Assembly (NCBI GenBank): GCA_964478515.1
Contig: CAYZIL010000005.1
Span: 1-64,000, forward strand
Origin: HGM13233 sp964478515
GTDB lineage: Bacteria; Bacillota; Clostridia; Oscillospirales; Ruminococcaceae
DNA length: 64,000 nucleotides
Direction of reading: 5' to 3'
Part shown: positions 23,317-32,477 of the stretch, in pieces
Layout: each line of letters begins with the position of its first letter
How positions within the stretch are numbered: position 1 is the first letter of the stretch
Position numbers and translations under genes: made by a program
The notes under the pieces: model-generated
The model's input: only the letters and a program-made list of their open reading frames with translations
Databases searched by the model: none
What the model was told of the DNA's origin: nothing

Positions 23317-25848
23317 ATGAAATTGCTGTGTATCGACGGCAACAGCGTGCTCAACCGCGCCTTTTATGCCATCAAGCTGCTGACGACGAAGGACGGACAC
23401 TATACCAACGCCGTTTTCGGCTTTATGAATATGTTTTTGAAGCTGACGGACGAGCAAAAGCCCGACGCGGTCGCGGCGGCTTTTGATTTGCGCGGCAAGA
23501 CGTTTCGACACGAGCGCTACGACAAATACAAAGCCACGCGCAAACCCATGCCGCCGGAACTGGCCGAGCAGCTGCCGGTTGTGCAGCAGTTGCTGCGCGA
23601 CTTGGGCTATACGGTCGTCACCTGCCAGGGGTACGAGGCGGACGATATTCTCGGCACTTTTGCCAAAAGCTGTGAGCGCCGCGGCGACGAGTGCCTTATA
23701 GCAACCGGAGACCGCGACAGCTTGCAGTTGGTGGCGCCGACGACAAAAATACTGCTGACGACGACCCATTTCGGCCGCGGCGAGATGCGGATGATGGACA
23801 CGGCCGAGGTGGAAAAGGACTACGGCGTCACGCCCGCTCAGCTTATTGACGTGAAGGCGCTGATGGGCGACAGCTCGGACAACATCCCCGGCGTGCCCGG
23901 TGTGGGCGAAAAGACGGCGCTGGCGCTCATTGCGCGCTTCAAAACTTTAGACGCCGTGTACGAAAATATTGACAGCGCCGACATAAAGGACGGCGTGCGC
24001 CGCCGGCTGAACGAGGGGCGCGACAGCGCGTATATGAGCCGCGAACTGGCCGAAATTTGCACCGCGGCGCCAATAGACACCGACCCCGCGCGCTATGTGC
24101 GCGCCGCCGGTGACCCCGACGCGGCAGCGCGGCTGCTGGGTGAGCTGGAAATGCACTCACTGCGCCGGCGCTTGCAGCTGCCGGAAACACAAGCGGTAAG
24201 CGCAAACGAAGAAGACGAAAACGAGGACACGCCGCCGCAGCAACTGACGGCCGAAGCCGCGGCAAAGCTGGAGCGGATATATCTTATCAGCGGCGAAAAC
24301 GGTTTTGCGGCCGGCGACGGCAAGCGGGTATATACGGTGCCGCGCGGGCTGCTTGAACAGCTGTTGAGCGACGAGAAAACGGCGAAATACTGCTACGACG
24401 CGAAGAAATTCTATAAATATGCCCTGGAGCGCGGCACGCCGGCGCGGGGAATTGTTTTTGACTTGAAGCTCGCGGCATATCTGCTGAGCCCCGCGTCGGC
24501 CGACTATCTGCCGCAGCGGCTGGCAGCCGAATACCGCGTAAAACCAACGCTGCGCTGCGACGCGCAGCCCGACGCGGCGCTGCTGGCGCCGCTTTGCGAC
24601 AAGCTGGCCGCGCTGCTTGAAGAGCAGGGCATGGACGAGTTGCTGCGGGACATTGAACTGCCGCTGAGCCGCGTGCTCGCGCGCATGGAGGACAAGGGAT
24701 TTCTGGTCGACGTCAAGGGCATTGCGGACTTCGGCGAGGAGCTGCAAAAGGTTATTGAACAGCAGACGGCCGCCATCTATTCCGCCGCAGGGCGCGAATT
24801 TAACCTCAACAGCCCTAAACAGCTGGGCGAGGTACTGTTCGTTACGCTCGCGCTGCCGACGGTCAAAAAGACCAAGAGCGGCTTTTCTACGGACGCCGAG
24901 ACACTGGAAAAGCTTTCCGGAGCGCACCCGATAATTGAGCACATACTCACCTACCGCAGCTACCAGAAGCTGTACTCGACGTATGTGCAAGGACTGACAA
25001 AAGCGGCCGACAGCGACAGGCGCATCCACACCGACTTCATTCAGACCGAGACGCGCACGGGGCGCATAAGTTCGCGCGAGCCCAACTTGCAAAACATTCC
25101 CGTGCGTACCGAACTCGGCAGCCGGCTGCGCCGCTATTTTATCGCCGCGGCAGGGAGCGTTTTGCTCGACGCCGACTATTCGCAAATTGAGCTGCGCGTG
25201 CTCGCGAGCGTCAGCAGCGACCAAAAGATGACAGCGGCTTTTTTGAGCGGCCGCGACATCCACACCGAGACGGCGTCACAGGTGTTTTCGGTGCCGCGCG
25301 AGCAGGTCAGCGCCGAGCTGCGCCGCCGCGCCAAAGCGGTTAATTTCGGCATTGTATACGGCATAGGCGCCTATTCGCTGGCCAAGGACACGGGCGTCAG
25401 CGTGCACGAGGCCGACGAATATATTAAGAATTATCTCGCCACTTACGACGGCGTGCGCCGTTACCTTGAGGACACCGTTGCCACCGCGGCCCGCGACGGA
25501 TTCGTTACCACTGCCTACGGGCGCCGCCGCGCCATACCGGAACTTGCGAGCAGCAACCGGCAGGTGCAGTCGCTGGGCAAGCGCCTGGCAATGAACACAC
25601 CCATACAGGGCACTGCGGCGGACATAATTAAAATTGCCATGATTCGCGTCGACGAGCGCCTGCAAAAGGAAGAACTTAACGCGCGGCTGATACTGCAAGT
25701 CCACGACGAACTTATTATTGAGGCGCCGCAAGAGGAGGCCGAACGCGCTGCGGCGCTGCTCAAAGAGGAGATGCAAAAAGCGGCCGCGCTGACGCCGCCG
25801 CTGATAGTCGACGTCGGGAAGGGCACTAACTGGTATGACGCAAAGTGA
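23317..25848 (+). CDS. polA: DNA polymerase I
   Basis: The 843-residue enzyme has an N-terminal 5'-3' exonuclease (about 1-290; YEADDILGT, GDRDSLQLV and DVKALMGDSSDNIPGVPGVGEKTA are visible as short blocks). A shortened, apparently inactive 3'-5' exonuclease region (about 300-440) lacks a clear DxE metal site. The polymerase domain carries motif A DADYSQIELR (near 620), motif B RRRAKAVNFGIVYG (near 670) and motif C VHDELI (near 795). Loss of proofreading is common in Firmicute Pol I. The ATG follows AAAAGGAG. The stop overlaps rimI by 14 bases. Confidence 0.96.
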   Translation: MKLLCIDGNSVLNRAFYAIKLLTTKDGHYTNAVFGFMNMFLKLTDEQKPDAVAAAFDLRGKTFRHERYDKYKATRKPMPPELAEQLPVVQQLLRDLGYTVVTCQGYEADDILGTFAKSCERRGDECLIATGDRDSLQLVAPTTKILLTTTHFGRGEMRMMDTAEVEKDYGVTPAQLIDVKALMGDSSDNIPGVPGVGEKTALALIARFKTLDAVYENIDSADIKDGVRRRLNEGRDSAYMSRELAEICTAAPIDTDPARYVRAAGDPDAAARLLGELEMHSLRRRLQLPETQAVSANEEDENEDTPPQQLTAEAAAKLERIYLISGENGFAAGDGKRVYTVPRGLLEQLLSDEKTAKYCYDAKKFYKYALERGTPARGIVFDLKLAAYLLSPASADYLPQRLAAEYRVKPTLRCDAQPDAALLAPLCDKLAALLEEQGMDELLRDIELPLSRVLARMEDKGFLVDVKGIADFGEELQKVIEQQTAAIYSAAGREFNLNSPKQLGEVLFVTLALPTVKKTKSGFSTDAETLEKLSGAHPIIEHILTYRSYQKLYSTYVQGLTKAADSDRRIHTDFIQTETRTGRISSREPNLQNIPVRTELGSRLRRYFIAAAGSVLLDADYSQIELRVLASVSSDQKMTAAFLSGRDIHTETASQVFSVPREQVSAELRRRAKAVNFGIVYGIGAYSLAKDTGVSVHEADEYIKNYLATYDGVRRYLEDTVATAARDGFVTTAYGRRRAIPELASSNRQVQSLGKRLAMNTPIQGTAADIIKIAMIRVDERLQKEELNARLILQVHDELIIEAPQEEAERAAALLKEEMQKAAALTPPLIVDVGKGTNWYDAK

Positions 25849-26299
25849 AATAGAAATAGTGCCGGCCGCGGCGCGCGACCTTGAGCGCATAGCGTCTATT
25901 GAGGCCGCCAACACAGCGCACGGCTGGACGCGCGCGCAGTTCGCGGCGGAATTGAGCTACGAGTACGCCAATTTGCTCGCCGCGCGCTGTGGGGACACGG
26001 CGGTGGGATATGTGGACTTTCACACAGTGGCCGGCGACGCGCATATCAACGCCTTTGCCGTTGACGAAAGTTTTCGCCGTCGCGGCATCGGCAAAATGCT
26101 GGCGGAGCAGGCAATAGAGGTTTGCCGCCGCGCCGGCTGCGATGTGCTGACGCTGGAGGTGCGCGCGCGCAACACGGCGGCGCGCAAGCTGTACGAAAAG
26201 GTCGGCTTCCGTGCGGCCGGCATGCGGCGCGGGTTCTACCGCGAGCCCGACGACGACGCGGTGAATATGATAATGTATCTGGAGGCAGAGGATTGCTGA
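25835..26299 (+). CDS. rimI: Ribosomal-protein-alanine N-acetyltransferase (RimI family)
   Basis: The 154-residue GNAT protein has the acetyl-CoA loop RRRGIGKML (about 83-91) and a C-terminal ARKLYEKVGFRAAGMRRGFY block as in RimI. RimI acetylates the N-terminus of S18, though many clostridial members act more broadly. It starts inside the end of polA and is followed directly by tsaD, whose TTG start lies within its last codons. A rimI-tsaD neighbourhood is frequent in Firmicutes. Confidence 0.88.
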   Translation: MTQSEIEIVPAAARDLERIASIEAANTAHGWTRAQFAAELSYEYANLLAARCGDTAVGYVDFHTVAGDAHINAFAVDESFRRRGIGKMLAEQAIEVCRRAGCDVLTLEVRARNTAARKLYEKVGFRAAGMRRGFYREPDDDAVNMIMYLEAEDC

Positions 26300-27291
26300 T
26301 ACTGGGAATAGAGAGTTCGTGCGACGAAACGGCCGCAGCGGTCGTGCGCGACGGCAAGCAGGTGCTGTCCAACGCCGTCTTTTCACAAATTGACAAACAC
26401 CGCCCGTACGGCGGGGTGGTGCCGGAAATAGCGTCGCGCGCCCACATAGACGCCGTGGTGCCGGTAACGCGCCGGGCGCTTGCCGACGCCGGCGTCGGTC
26501 TTGAGCAGATAGACGCCGTTGCCGTTACATATGCGCCGGGACTTATCGGCGCGCTGCTGGTGGGCGTGAATTTCGCCAAGAGTCTCGCCTGGGCGGCGGG
26601 AAAACCGCTGGTGCCGGTCAACCATCTGCGCGGCCATGTTGCGGCGGCATATCTTGAACACCCCGAACTCAAGCCGCCGTTTGTGGCGCTGGTGGCCTCG
26701 GGCGGGCACAGCACGCTTGCCGCCGTTGACGACTACTGCGAGTTTCGCGTTTTGGGCCGCGCGGTAGACGACGCCGCCGGCGAGGCCTTTGACAAAGTCG
26801 CGCGGGTGTTGGGGCTGCCCTATCCCGGCGGGCCGGAAATAGCGAGACTTGCCAAAAACGGCGACCGCGGCGCCTACCGGCTGCCGGAACCGCACACCGA
26901 ACAGCCCTACGACGTCAGTTTTTCCGGTTTGAAGACGGCGGTAATAAATATAGTGCACACCGCAGAAATGAAGGGCGAAACGATTGACCGCGCCGGTCTG
27001 GCGGCAAGTTTTCAGTACCGCGCTTGCGACATGCTCAGCCGCCGCATAGCGGCTGCGGCTGCCGGATGCCACGCCGTGCTCTGCGGCGGCGTCGCCCAAA
27101 ACGCGCTGCTGCGCGACATGACCGCCGCGCGCTGTGCCAAGGCAGGGGCGACACTTTATACGCCGTCGGCGACCTATTGCGGCGACAACGCCGCCATGAT
27201 AGCGGCGGCGGGGTATTACGAATATAAGCGCGGAAACACTGGCGACGCCGGGCTTAACGCTTGCGCGATGCGCGATATTGCCGCCGAGTGA
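26293..27291 (+). CDS. tsaD: tRNA threonylcarbamoyladenosine synthase subunit TsaD
   Basis: The 332-residue ASKHA-fold protein transfers the threonylcarbamoyl group to A37 of ANN-decoding tRNAs. Recognisable are LGIESSCDET (3-12), the metal-binding NHLRGHVAAAYLEH (about 110-123, His residues), SGGHS and a late CGGVAQN. The TTG at 26293 is the start: GGAGG lies 7 bases upstream and the conserved sequence begins at once. The frame open from 26122 reads through rimI in another phase and is rejected. No tsaB or tsaE is in the window. Confidence 0.94.
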   Translation: MLILGIESSCDETAAAVVRDGKQVLSNAVFSQIDKHRPYGGVVPEIASRAHIDAVVPVTRRALADAGVGLEQIDAVAVTYAPGLIGALLVGVNFAKSLAWAAGKPLVPVNHLRGHVAAAYLEHPELKPPFVALVASGGHSTLAAVDDYCEFRVLGRAVDDAAGEAFDKVARVLGLPYPGGPEIARLAKNGDRGAYRLPEPHTEQPYDVSFSGLKTAVINIVHTAEMKGETIDRAGLAASFQYRACDMLSRRIAAAAAGCHAVLCGGVAQNALLRDMTAARCAKAGATLYTPSATYCGDNAAMIAAAGYYEYKRGNTGDAGLNACAMRDIAAE

Positions 27292-27330
27292 ATAAATTTT
27301 TTCGCCCGACATTATTCGGCCAAAAAAGTG

Positions 27331-27359
27331 TTGACAAGCACACGGAAACACTGTATAAC
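27331..27359 (+). promoter_or_regulatory. Promoter of acpP
   Basis: TTGACA (27331-27336), a 17-base spacer and TATAAC (27354-27359). Confidence 0.85.
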
Positions 27360-27397
27360 AATTAAAGAAAATCGCAAATGTTTAAGGAGAACTGAGA

Positions 27398-27631
27398 ATG
27401 GTTTTTGAAAAAGTCAGACTGATCCTCTGTGACCAGCTCGACCTCGACGAAGACAAGGTCACGCTTGAGTCCAGCATTGTGGACGACCTGGGCGCCGATT
27501 CTCTCGACGTCGTCGATCTTATCGTATCTCTTGAAGAAGAGTTCGACATCGAGATCCCCGACGAAGAGATTGAAAACATCAAGACCGTTGGTGACATTGT
27601 CAAATATGTCGAAGACCAGCGCCGCGTGTAA
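27398..27631 (+). CDS. acpP: Acyl carrier protein
   Basis: The 77-residue acidic protein carries the phosphopantetheine site DDLGADSLDVVDL (Ser near residue 37) and the EIPDEE acidic segment of bacterial fatty-acid ACPs. It shuttles acyl intermediates in fatty-acid synthesis. The ATG follows TTTAAGGAGA. It is alone between a strong promoter and a terminator, without fab neighbours here. Confidence 0.96.
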   Translation: MVFEKVRLILCDQLDLDEDKVTLESSIVDDLGADSLDVVDLIVSLEEEFDIEIPDEEIENIKTVGDIVKYVEDQRRV

Positions 27632-27659
27632 GCCGCGAACAGTAAACAGAAAAAAGTCT

Positions 27660-27693
27660 GCCGGCAGTGCGAAAGCTTTGCCGGCGTTTTTTT
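27660..27693 (+). terminator. Intrinsic terminator of acpP
   Basis: The stem GCCGGCA / TGCCGGC has a 12-nt loop and is followed by G and eight T. Confidence 0.88.
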
Positions 27694-27707
27694 TGCGGCG
27701 GCGGCGT

Positions 27708-27736
27708 TTGACTATGTGGGCGCGGCGCTATATAAT
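27708..27736 (+). promoter_or_regulatory. Promoter of proS
   Basis: TTGACT (27708-27713), a 17-base spacer and TATAAT (27731-27736). The leader is only about 30 bases, too short for a T-box. Confidence 0.85.
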
Positions 27737-27771
27737 ATTTCAAGACTATTTTTGTAAGGAATAACGAATTT

Positions 27772-29205
27772 ATGGACGACAAGAAACTTGTTCAGGAAAT
27801 AACCCCGATCAACGAGGACTTCGCGCGCTGGTATACCGATATTGTCATGAAAGCCGAGATGGTCGACTACTCCTCCGTTAAGGGCTGCATTATTCTGCGC
27901 CCCTACGGCTACGCGGTTTGGGAAAACATCCAGCACATTATGGACGGCATGTTCAAACAGAGCGGCCACCAGAACGTGTATATGCCGCTGTTCATTCCCG
28001 AAAGCCTGCTGCAAAAGGAAAAGGACCACGTCGAGGGCTTTGCGCCCGAGGTCGCCTGGGTGACTATGGGCGGCAGTGAGCCGCTGGCCGAGCGCATGTG
28101 CGTGCGCCCGACGTCCGAAACGCTGTTTTGCGAACACTACAACCATATAATTCATTCCTACCGCGACTTGCCCAAGCTCTACAACCAGTGGTGCTCTGTC
28201 GTGCGCTGGGAAAAGACGACCAGACCTTTTTTGCGCTCGCGCGAGTTCCTTTGGCAGGAAGGCCACACCATGCACGAGACGGCGGCCGAGGCTAAAGAGG
28301 AGACACTGCGCATGCTGGAGGTCTACCGCCGCTTCTGCGAGGAGTATCTGATGATACCGGTCATCTGCGGGCAGAAGAGCGAAAAGGAAAAGTTCGCCGG
28401 CGCCGAGGCCACTTATACGATTGAGGCGATGATGCACGACGGCAAGTCGCTGCAAGCCGGCACCAGCCACTATTTCGGCGACGGTTTTGCCCGCGCTTTC
28501 GACATTACCTTTACGGCGCGCGACAACACGCTCGCCCATCCGTTCCAGACCTCCTGGGGCGTCAGCACCCGCATGATAGGCGCCATCATCATGACCCACG
28601 GCGACGACAACGGCCTGATACTGCCGCCCGCCGTCGCGCCCACACAGGTGGTAATAGTGCCTGTGGCGCAGCACAAGCCCGGCGTGCTGGAAAAGGCTGC
28701 CGAGCTCAAACAGCGCCTGTCGCAGCGTTTCCGTGTCGAGCTCGACGACAGCGACAATTCTCCGGGTTGGAAGTTTGCCCAGCACGAGATGCGCGGCGTG
28801 CCGCTGCGCTTGGAGATTGGCCCGCGCGACATCGCCGCTGACAGTTGCGTGCTGGTGCGGCGCGACACCGGCGAAAAGCTGAGTGCGGCGCTCGGCGACA
28901 TAGAGCAGAGCATACAGACCCAGCTGGATGCGCTGGCGGCTAATATTTACGAGCGCGCGCTGCACAACCGTACCGAGCGCACCACGGACGTGCTCGACTA
29001 CGCGCAGTTTGCTGCCGCTGCAAAAGGGAACAACGGGTTTATTCGCAGCATGTGGTGCGGCGACCCCGAATGCGAGGCTAAGGTGAAGGACGAGCTGGAA
29101 GTAAGCTCCCGCTGCATGCCGTTTGCGCAGGAAAAAATCGGCGACGTGTGCGCCGTGTGCGGGCGCCCCGCCGACAAGCTGATGTATTGGGGAAAAGCCT
29201 ATTGA
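27772..29205 (+). CDS. proS: Prolyl-tRNA synthetase, eukaryote/archaeal-like short type
   Basis: The 477-residue class II synthetase lacks the large editing insertion of the common bacterial form (about 560-620 residues). It ends in a C-terminal zinc-type domain (Cys-rich MWCGDPEC ... CAVCG) and a final tyrosine, as in the archaeal/eukaryotic-like type. Motif 2 is visible as LRSREFLWQEGHT and motif 3 near STRMIGAIIMTHGDDNG. It charges tRNA-Pro, and a tRNA-Pro(GGG) gene lies in this window. Without the insertion, editing of Ala-tRNA-Pro would need a separate factor. Confidence 0.94.
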   Translation: MDDKKLVQEITPINEDFARWYTDIVMKAEMVDYSSVKGCIILRPYGYAVWENIQHIMDGMFKQSGHQNVYMPLFIPESLLQKEKDHVEGFAPEVAWVTMGGSEPLAERMCVRPTSETLFCEHYNHIIHSYRDLPKLYNQWCSVVRWEKTTRPFLRSREFLWQEGHTMHETAAEAKEETLRMLEVYRRFCEEYLMIPVICGQKSEKEKFAGAEATYTIEAMMHDGKSLQAGTSHYFGDGFARAFDITFTARDNTLAHPFQTSWGVSTRMIGAIIMTHGDDNGLILPPAVAPTQVVIVPVAQHKPGVLEKAAELKQRLSQRFRVELDDSDNSPGWKFAQHEMRGVPLRLEIGPRDIAADSCVLVRRDTGEKLSAALGDIEQSIQTQLDALAANIYERALHNRTERTTDVLDYAQFAAAAKGNNGFIRSMWCGDPECEAKVKDELEVSSRCMPFAQEKIGDVCAVCGRPADKLMYWGKAY

Positions 29206-29298
29206 CTTTTTTGCTTTTTAATAATACAATATTAAAAGTGTGTCAATTGCCCTAAGACCGCGCGGTCGGCGGGTACAAAAATATATTAATAAATTGTA

Positions 29299-29328
29299 AA
29301 AAAGCTCTTGCAATTGCAAGGGCTTTTT
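29299..29328 (+). terminator. Terminator after proS, overlapping the ribosomal promoter
   Basis: The hairpin AAAAAGCTCTTGCAA / TTGCAAGGGCTTTTT is nearly palindromic. Its right arm ends in TTTTT. The -35 of the next promoter lies inside it. Confidence 0.75.
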
Positions 29329-29336
29329 GTTATAAT
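29308..29336 (+). promoter_or_regulatory. Promoter of the S10-spc-alpha operon
   Basis: TTGCAA (29308-29313), a 17-base spacer and TATAAT (29331-29336). The -35 overlaps the hairpin that ends proS transcription. Confidence 0.7.
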
Positions 29337-29342
29337 CTATAA

Positions 29343-29610
29343 GACTGCGGAGATATGCTGTGACGCGAGAGGTTGCCGCACTTGATGCGGGTAATTTTCG
29401 CCGAGTATGTCTGGTCAAAGAACCGGGCGAACTTAATATTTTGCCGCGGGCGCGATCGTTTACGATCCTCCGTCCACACAACGGCCCAGCGCCGCCATTT
29501 TAGGCGGCAGACCGGCACAAACTTTCCGGGGGAAGGTTTGCCGGCAATTAAAATGGGACGTTAAGAAACGCGCGGCAACGTGTTAGAAATCGCCGCCCAA
29601 AATAAATTCA
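29343..29610 (+). promoter_or_regulatory. Long structured leader of the S10 operon
   Basis: About 280 untranslated nucleotides lie between the promoter and rpsJ. They contain hairpins such as GATCG-TTTA-CGATC (about 29453-29466) and GCCGCC-ATTTTA-GGCGGC (about 29492-29509), and a pyrimidine/purine-rich segment near 29523-29545. S10-operon leaders in many bacteria bind a ribosomal protein for feedback control. Such a role here is inference, because I could not match it to a known leader family. Confidence 0.5.
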
Positions 29611-29622
29611 GGAGGCGACAAA

Positions 29623-29934
29623 ATGGCAGTCAAGGAAAAGATCAGGATTCGCATCAAAAGTTACGACCACAATCTGGCGGACAGCGCGGCTGAAAAGATA
29701 GTCGAGACCGCAAAGCGCACCGGCGCGCGTGTCTCGGGCCCCATCCCCCTGCCGACAGACAAGGACATCGTAACTATTCTGCGCGCGACCCACAAGTACA
29801 AAGACAGCCGCGAGCAGTTTGAGATGCGCACCCACAAGAGACTTATCGACATCCTCAAACCGTCCAACAAGACGGTCGAGGCGCTGACAAGTCTTCAGCT
29901 CCCCGCCGGCGTCGAGATCGAGATCAAGCTCTGA
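29623..29934 (+). CDS. rpsJ: 30S ribosomal protein S10
   Basis: The 103-residue S10/NusE is recognised by IRIRIKSYDH near the N-terminus, GPIPLPTDKD and RTHKRLIDI. Besides its place in the 30S head it is the NusE antitermination factor. First gene of the operon; the ATG follows AGGAGG. Confidence 0.97.
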   Translation: MAVKEKIRIRIKSYDHNLADSAAEKIVETAKRTGARVSGPIPLPTDKDIVTILRATHKYKDSREQFEMRTHKRLIDILKPSNKTVEALTSLQLPAGVEIEIKL

Positions 29935-30006
29935 TTCAAGCGCGATACGCGGCGAGGTCAAGTTGAGAGCAGTTCTCTCAACCAATAACCTTCAATGGAG
30001 GACAAA

Positions 30007-30642
30007 ATGCAAAAAGGTATTATTGCGAAGAAGATCGGCATGACGCAGCTGTTTGACGAAAACAGCAATGTGATTCCCGTTACAATAGTTGAGGCGGGGC
30101 CCTGCGTCGTGGTACAGAAGAAGACCGTCGACACCGACGGCTACAACGCACTTCAGCTCGGTTTCGGCGACGCCACGGCAAAGTCGCTGAACAAACCCCA
30201 GAAGGGACATTTCGACAAGGCCGATGTGGCGCCGAAAAAAGTCCTTAAGGAGTTCCGCCTGGCTCAGTGCGAGGAGTTCAAAGTCGGCGACATCATTAAG
30301 GCCGACGCATTTGAGATCGGCGACGCTGTCGACGTCAGCGGCATCAGCAAGGGCAAAGGCTACGCCGGCACGATCAAACGCTACGGTTTCCACAGACTGA
30401 AGATGTCTCACGGCACCGGCCCGGTTGCCCGTCACGCCGGTTCAAACGGCTCGAGCACCGACCCGTCCCGCGTCAGAAAGGGCAAGAAGCTGCCCGGACA
30501 TATGGGCGCCGAAAAAATCACTGTGCAGAACCTGAGCGTCGTTAAAATAGACGTCGAAAATAATCTCATTGCGCTCAAGGGCGCTATACCCGGACCCAAG
30601 GGCGGTATAGTCTGCATTACCGACAGCGTCAAGAAGGCGTAA
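30007..30642 (+). CDS. rplC: 50S ribosomal protein L3
   Basis: The 211-residue protein starts IIAKKIGMTQLFD and carries the central KRYGFHR...SHGTG block that enters the peptidyl-transferase region. I chose the ATG at 30007 because GGAGG lies 6 bases upstream. The in-frame ATG at 29995 overlaps that Shine-Dalgarno site. Confidence 0.97.
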   Translation: MQKGIIAKKIGMTQLFDENSNVIPVTIVEAGPCVVVQKKTVDTDGYNALQLGFGDATAKSLNKPQKGHFDKADVAPKKVLKEFRLAQCEEFKVGDIIKADAFEIGDAVDVSGISKGKGYAGTIKRYGFHRLKMSHGTGPVARHAGSNGSSTDPSRVRKGKKLPGHMGAEKITVQNLSVVKIDVENNLIALKGAIPGPKGGIVCITDSVKKA

Positions 30643-30655
30643 GGAGGAACAGATA

Positions 30656-31282
30656 ATGGCTAAACTTAAAGTTTACGATATGTCGGGCAAAGCCGTATCG
30701 GACATCCAGGTCTCGGACGATGTCTTCGGTGTAGAGCCCAACAAGGTCGCGATGCACAGCGCGGTCGTCGCCTACCTCGCCAACCAGCGGCAGGGCACGC
30801 AGTGCGTAAAGACCCGCGCTGAAGTCAGCGGCGGCGGTCGCAAGCCCTGGCGCCAAAAGGGTACCGGTCGCGCCCGTCAGGGTTCCACCCGCAGCCCGCA
30901 GTGGATACACGGCGGCGTGGCGCTCGGACCCAAACCGCGCAGCTACCGCATTACCCTGAACAAAAAGCTGCGCCGGCTGGCACTGCTCAGCGCTTTGTCC
31001 AGCAAGGTCGGCAGCGGCGACATGATAGTAGTCGACAACATCGCGGTTGAAGATTACAAGACCCGCACGGTAGTCGACATGCTCGGCGCGCTTAAGGCCG
31101 AGGGCAAAACGATGATCGTAATGCCCGAAAAGGACGACAAGTTCGTCAAGAGCGCCGCCAACATCCCCGGCGTCAAAACAGCGCTTTTCAACACTATTAA
31201 TGTGTATGACATCCTCAACTGCAAAAAGTTCGTCATCACTAAGGACGCCGTCAAACTCATCGAGGAGGTCTACTCCAAATGA
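30656..31282 (+). CDS. rplD: 50S ribosomal protein L4
   Basis: The 208-residue protein shows the L4 extended-loop motif with KPWRQKGTGRARQG (about 63-76), which lines the exit tunnel. In other bacteria L4 represses the S10 operon through its leader. The stop overlaps rplW by four bases. Confidence 0.97.
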   Translation: MAKLKVYDMSGKAVSDIQVSDDVFGVEPNKVAMHSAVVAYLANQRQGTQCVKTRAEVSGGGRKPWRQKGTGRARQGSTRSPQWIHGGVALGPKPRSYRITLNKKLRRLALLSALSSKVGSGDMIVVDNIAVEDYKTRTVVDMLGALKAEGKTMIVMPEKDDKFVKSAANIPGVKTALFNTINVYDILNCKKFVITKDAVKLIEEVYSK

Positions 31283-31572
31283 AAGCACCGCAGGAAATAA
31301 TCCTCGCGCCGGTCATCACTGAAAAAAGCATGACCGCCACCGCCGACAAGAAGTACACCTTCAAAGTGGCGAAGGACGCCGGCAAGATAGAGATAGCCAA
31401 GGCGTGCGAGCAGCTGTTTGAGGTCAAGGTCAAAAAGGTTAACACCCTTTCAATGCGCGGCCGTTTGCGCCGCCAGGGCCGCAGCGCCGGCTACACTCCC
31501 GAGTGGAAGAAGGCCATAATTACGCTGACCCCCGACTCCAAGAACATTCCGTTCTTCGAGAGCATGTCCTGA
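31279..31572 (+). CDS. rplW: 50S ribosomal protein L23
   Basis: The 97-residue protein shows ILAPVITEKS and the VKKVNTLSM...R segment. L23 sits at the tunnel exit and docks trigger factor and SRP. It is coupled to rplD by an ATGA overlap. A hairpin ACGGCGC-TTGA-GCGCCGT (31590-31607) lies in the 62-base gap before rplB. Confidence 0.97.
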   Translation: MKAPQEIILAPVITEKSMTATADKKYTFKVAKDAGKIEIAKACEQLFEVKVKKVNTLSMRGRLRRQGRSAGYTPEWKKAIITLTPDSKNIPFFESMS

Positions 31573-31634
31573 CCCGCAGCGGCAGGTATACGGCGCTTGA
31601 GCGCCGTGCAAAGCAATAAAGAGAGGAAACAGAA

Positions 31635-32465
31635 ATGGCTATTAAGAAGTATAAGCCGACTACTCCCGCTCGCCGCGGAATGACAGTCGTTGACTACTCA
31701 CAGCTGTCTAAGGTCAAGCCCGAGAAAAGTCTGCTGGAACCCATCAAAAAGTACAGCGGCCGCAACAACACCGGCCGCATCACAGTTCGCCACCAGGGCG
31801 GCGGCAACCGCCGCAAGTACCGTGTAATTGATTTTAAGCGCGACAAGATCGACATGCCGGCTAAGGTACTCACCATTGAGTACGACCCCAACCGCACCGC
31901 GCACATAGCGCTGCTGCAGTATGAGGACGGCGAAAAGCGCTACATCATCGCGCCGGTCGGACTGAAAGTCGGCGACACGGTAATGAGCAGCACCAGCGCC
32001 GACATCAAGCCGGGCAACGCGCTGCCGTTCACCAACATTCCCGTCGGTACTTTTATCCACAACGTGGAAATGTACCCGGGTAAGGGCGCCCAGCTGGTGC
32101 GCTCGGCCGGAAACATGGCTCAGCTGATGGCAAAAGAGGGCAAGTTCGCCCTTGTTCGTCTGCCCAGCGGCGAGCTTCGCAATGTGCCGGTTACCTGCAT
32201 GGCCACTATCGGCCAGGTCAGCAACATTGACAACTCCAACGTTTCGTTGGGTAAAGCGGGACGTACCCGCCACATGGGCGTTCGCCCGACAGTCCGCGGT
32301 TCGGTTATGAACCCCTGCGACCACCCGCACGGCGGCGGCGAAGGCAAAGCGCCTGTCGGCCGTCCCGGCCCGGTCACCCCGTGGGGCAAGCCGACACTCG
32401 GTTATAAGACAAGAGCAAAACACAGCCGTTCCGACAAGATGATAGTCAGACGGCGAAACGGTTAA
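31635..32465 (+). CDS. rplB: 50S ribosomal protein L2
   Basis: The 276-residue protein carries RHQGGGNRRKYR and the C-terminal NPCDHPHGGGEG block whose histidine lies near the peptidyl-transferase centre. Full length for the family. Confidence 0.98.
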   Translation: MAIKKYKPTTPARRGMTVVDYSQLSKVKPEKSLLEPIKKYSGRNNTGRITVRHQGGGNRRKYRVIDFKRDKIDMPAKVLTIEYDPNRTAHIALLQYEDGEKRYIIAPVGLKVGDTVMSSTSADIKPGNALPFTNIPVGTFIHNVEMYPGKGAQLVRSAGNMAQLMAKEGKFALVRLPSGELRNVPVTCMATIGQVSNIDNSNVSLGKAGRTRHMGVRPTVRGSVMNPCDHPHGGGEGKAPVGRPGPVTPWGKPTLGYKTRAKHSRSDKMIVRRRNG

Positions 32466-32477
32466 GGAGGACAATAA

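Noticed and set aside
27708..27771. T-box leader for proS
   Set aside because: Only about 30 nt of leader lie between promoter and start, with no specifier loop or T-box sequence.
27712..28965. Minus-strand open frame of 417 codons opposite proS
   Set aside because: Antisense to a well-conserved synthetase. No start signal and no recognisable protein features.
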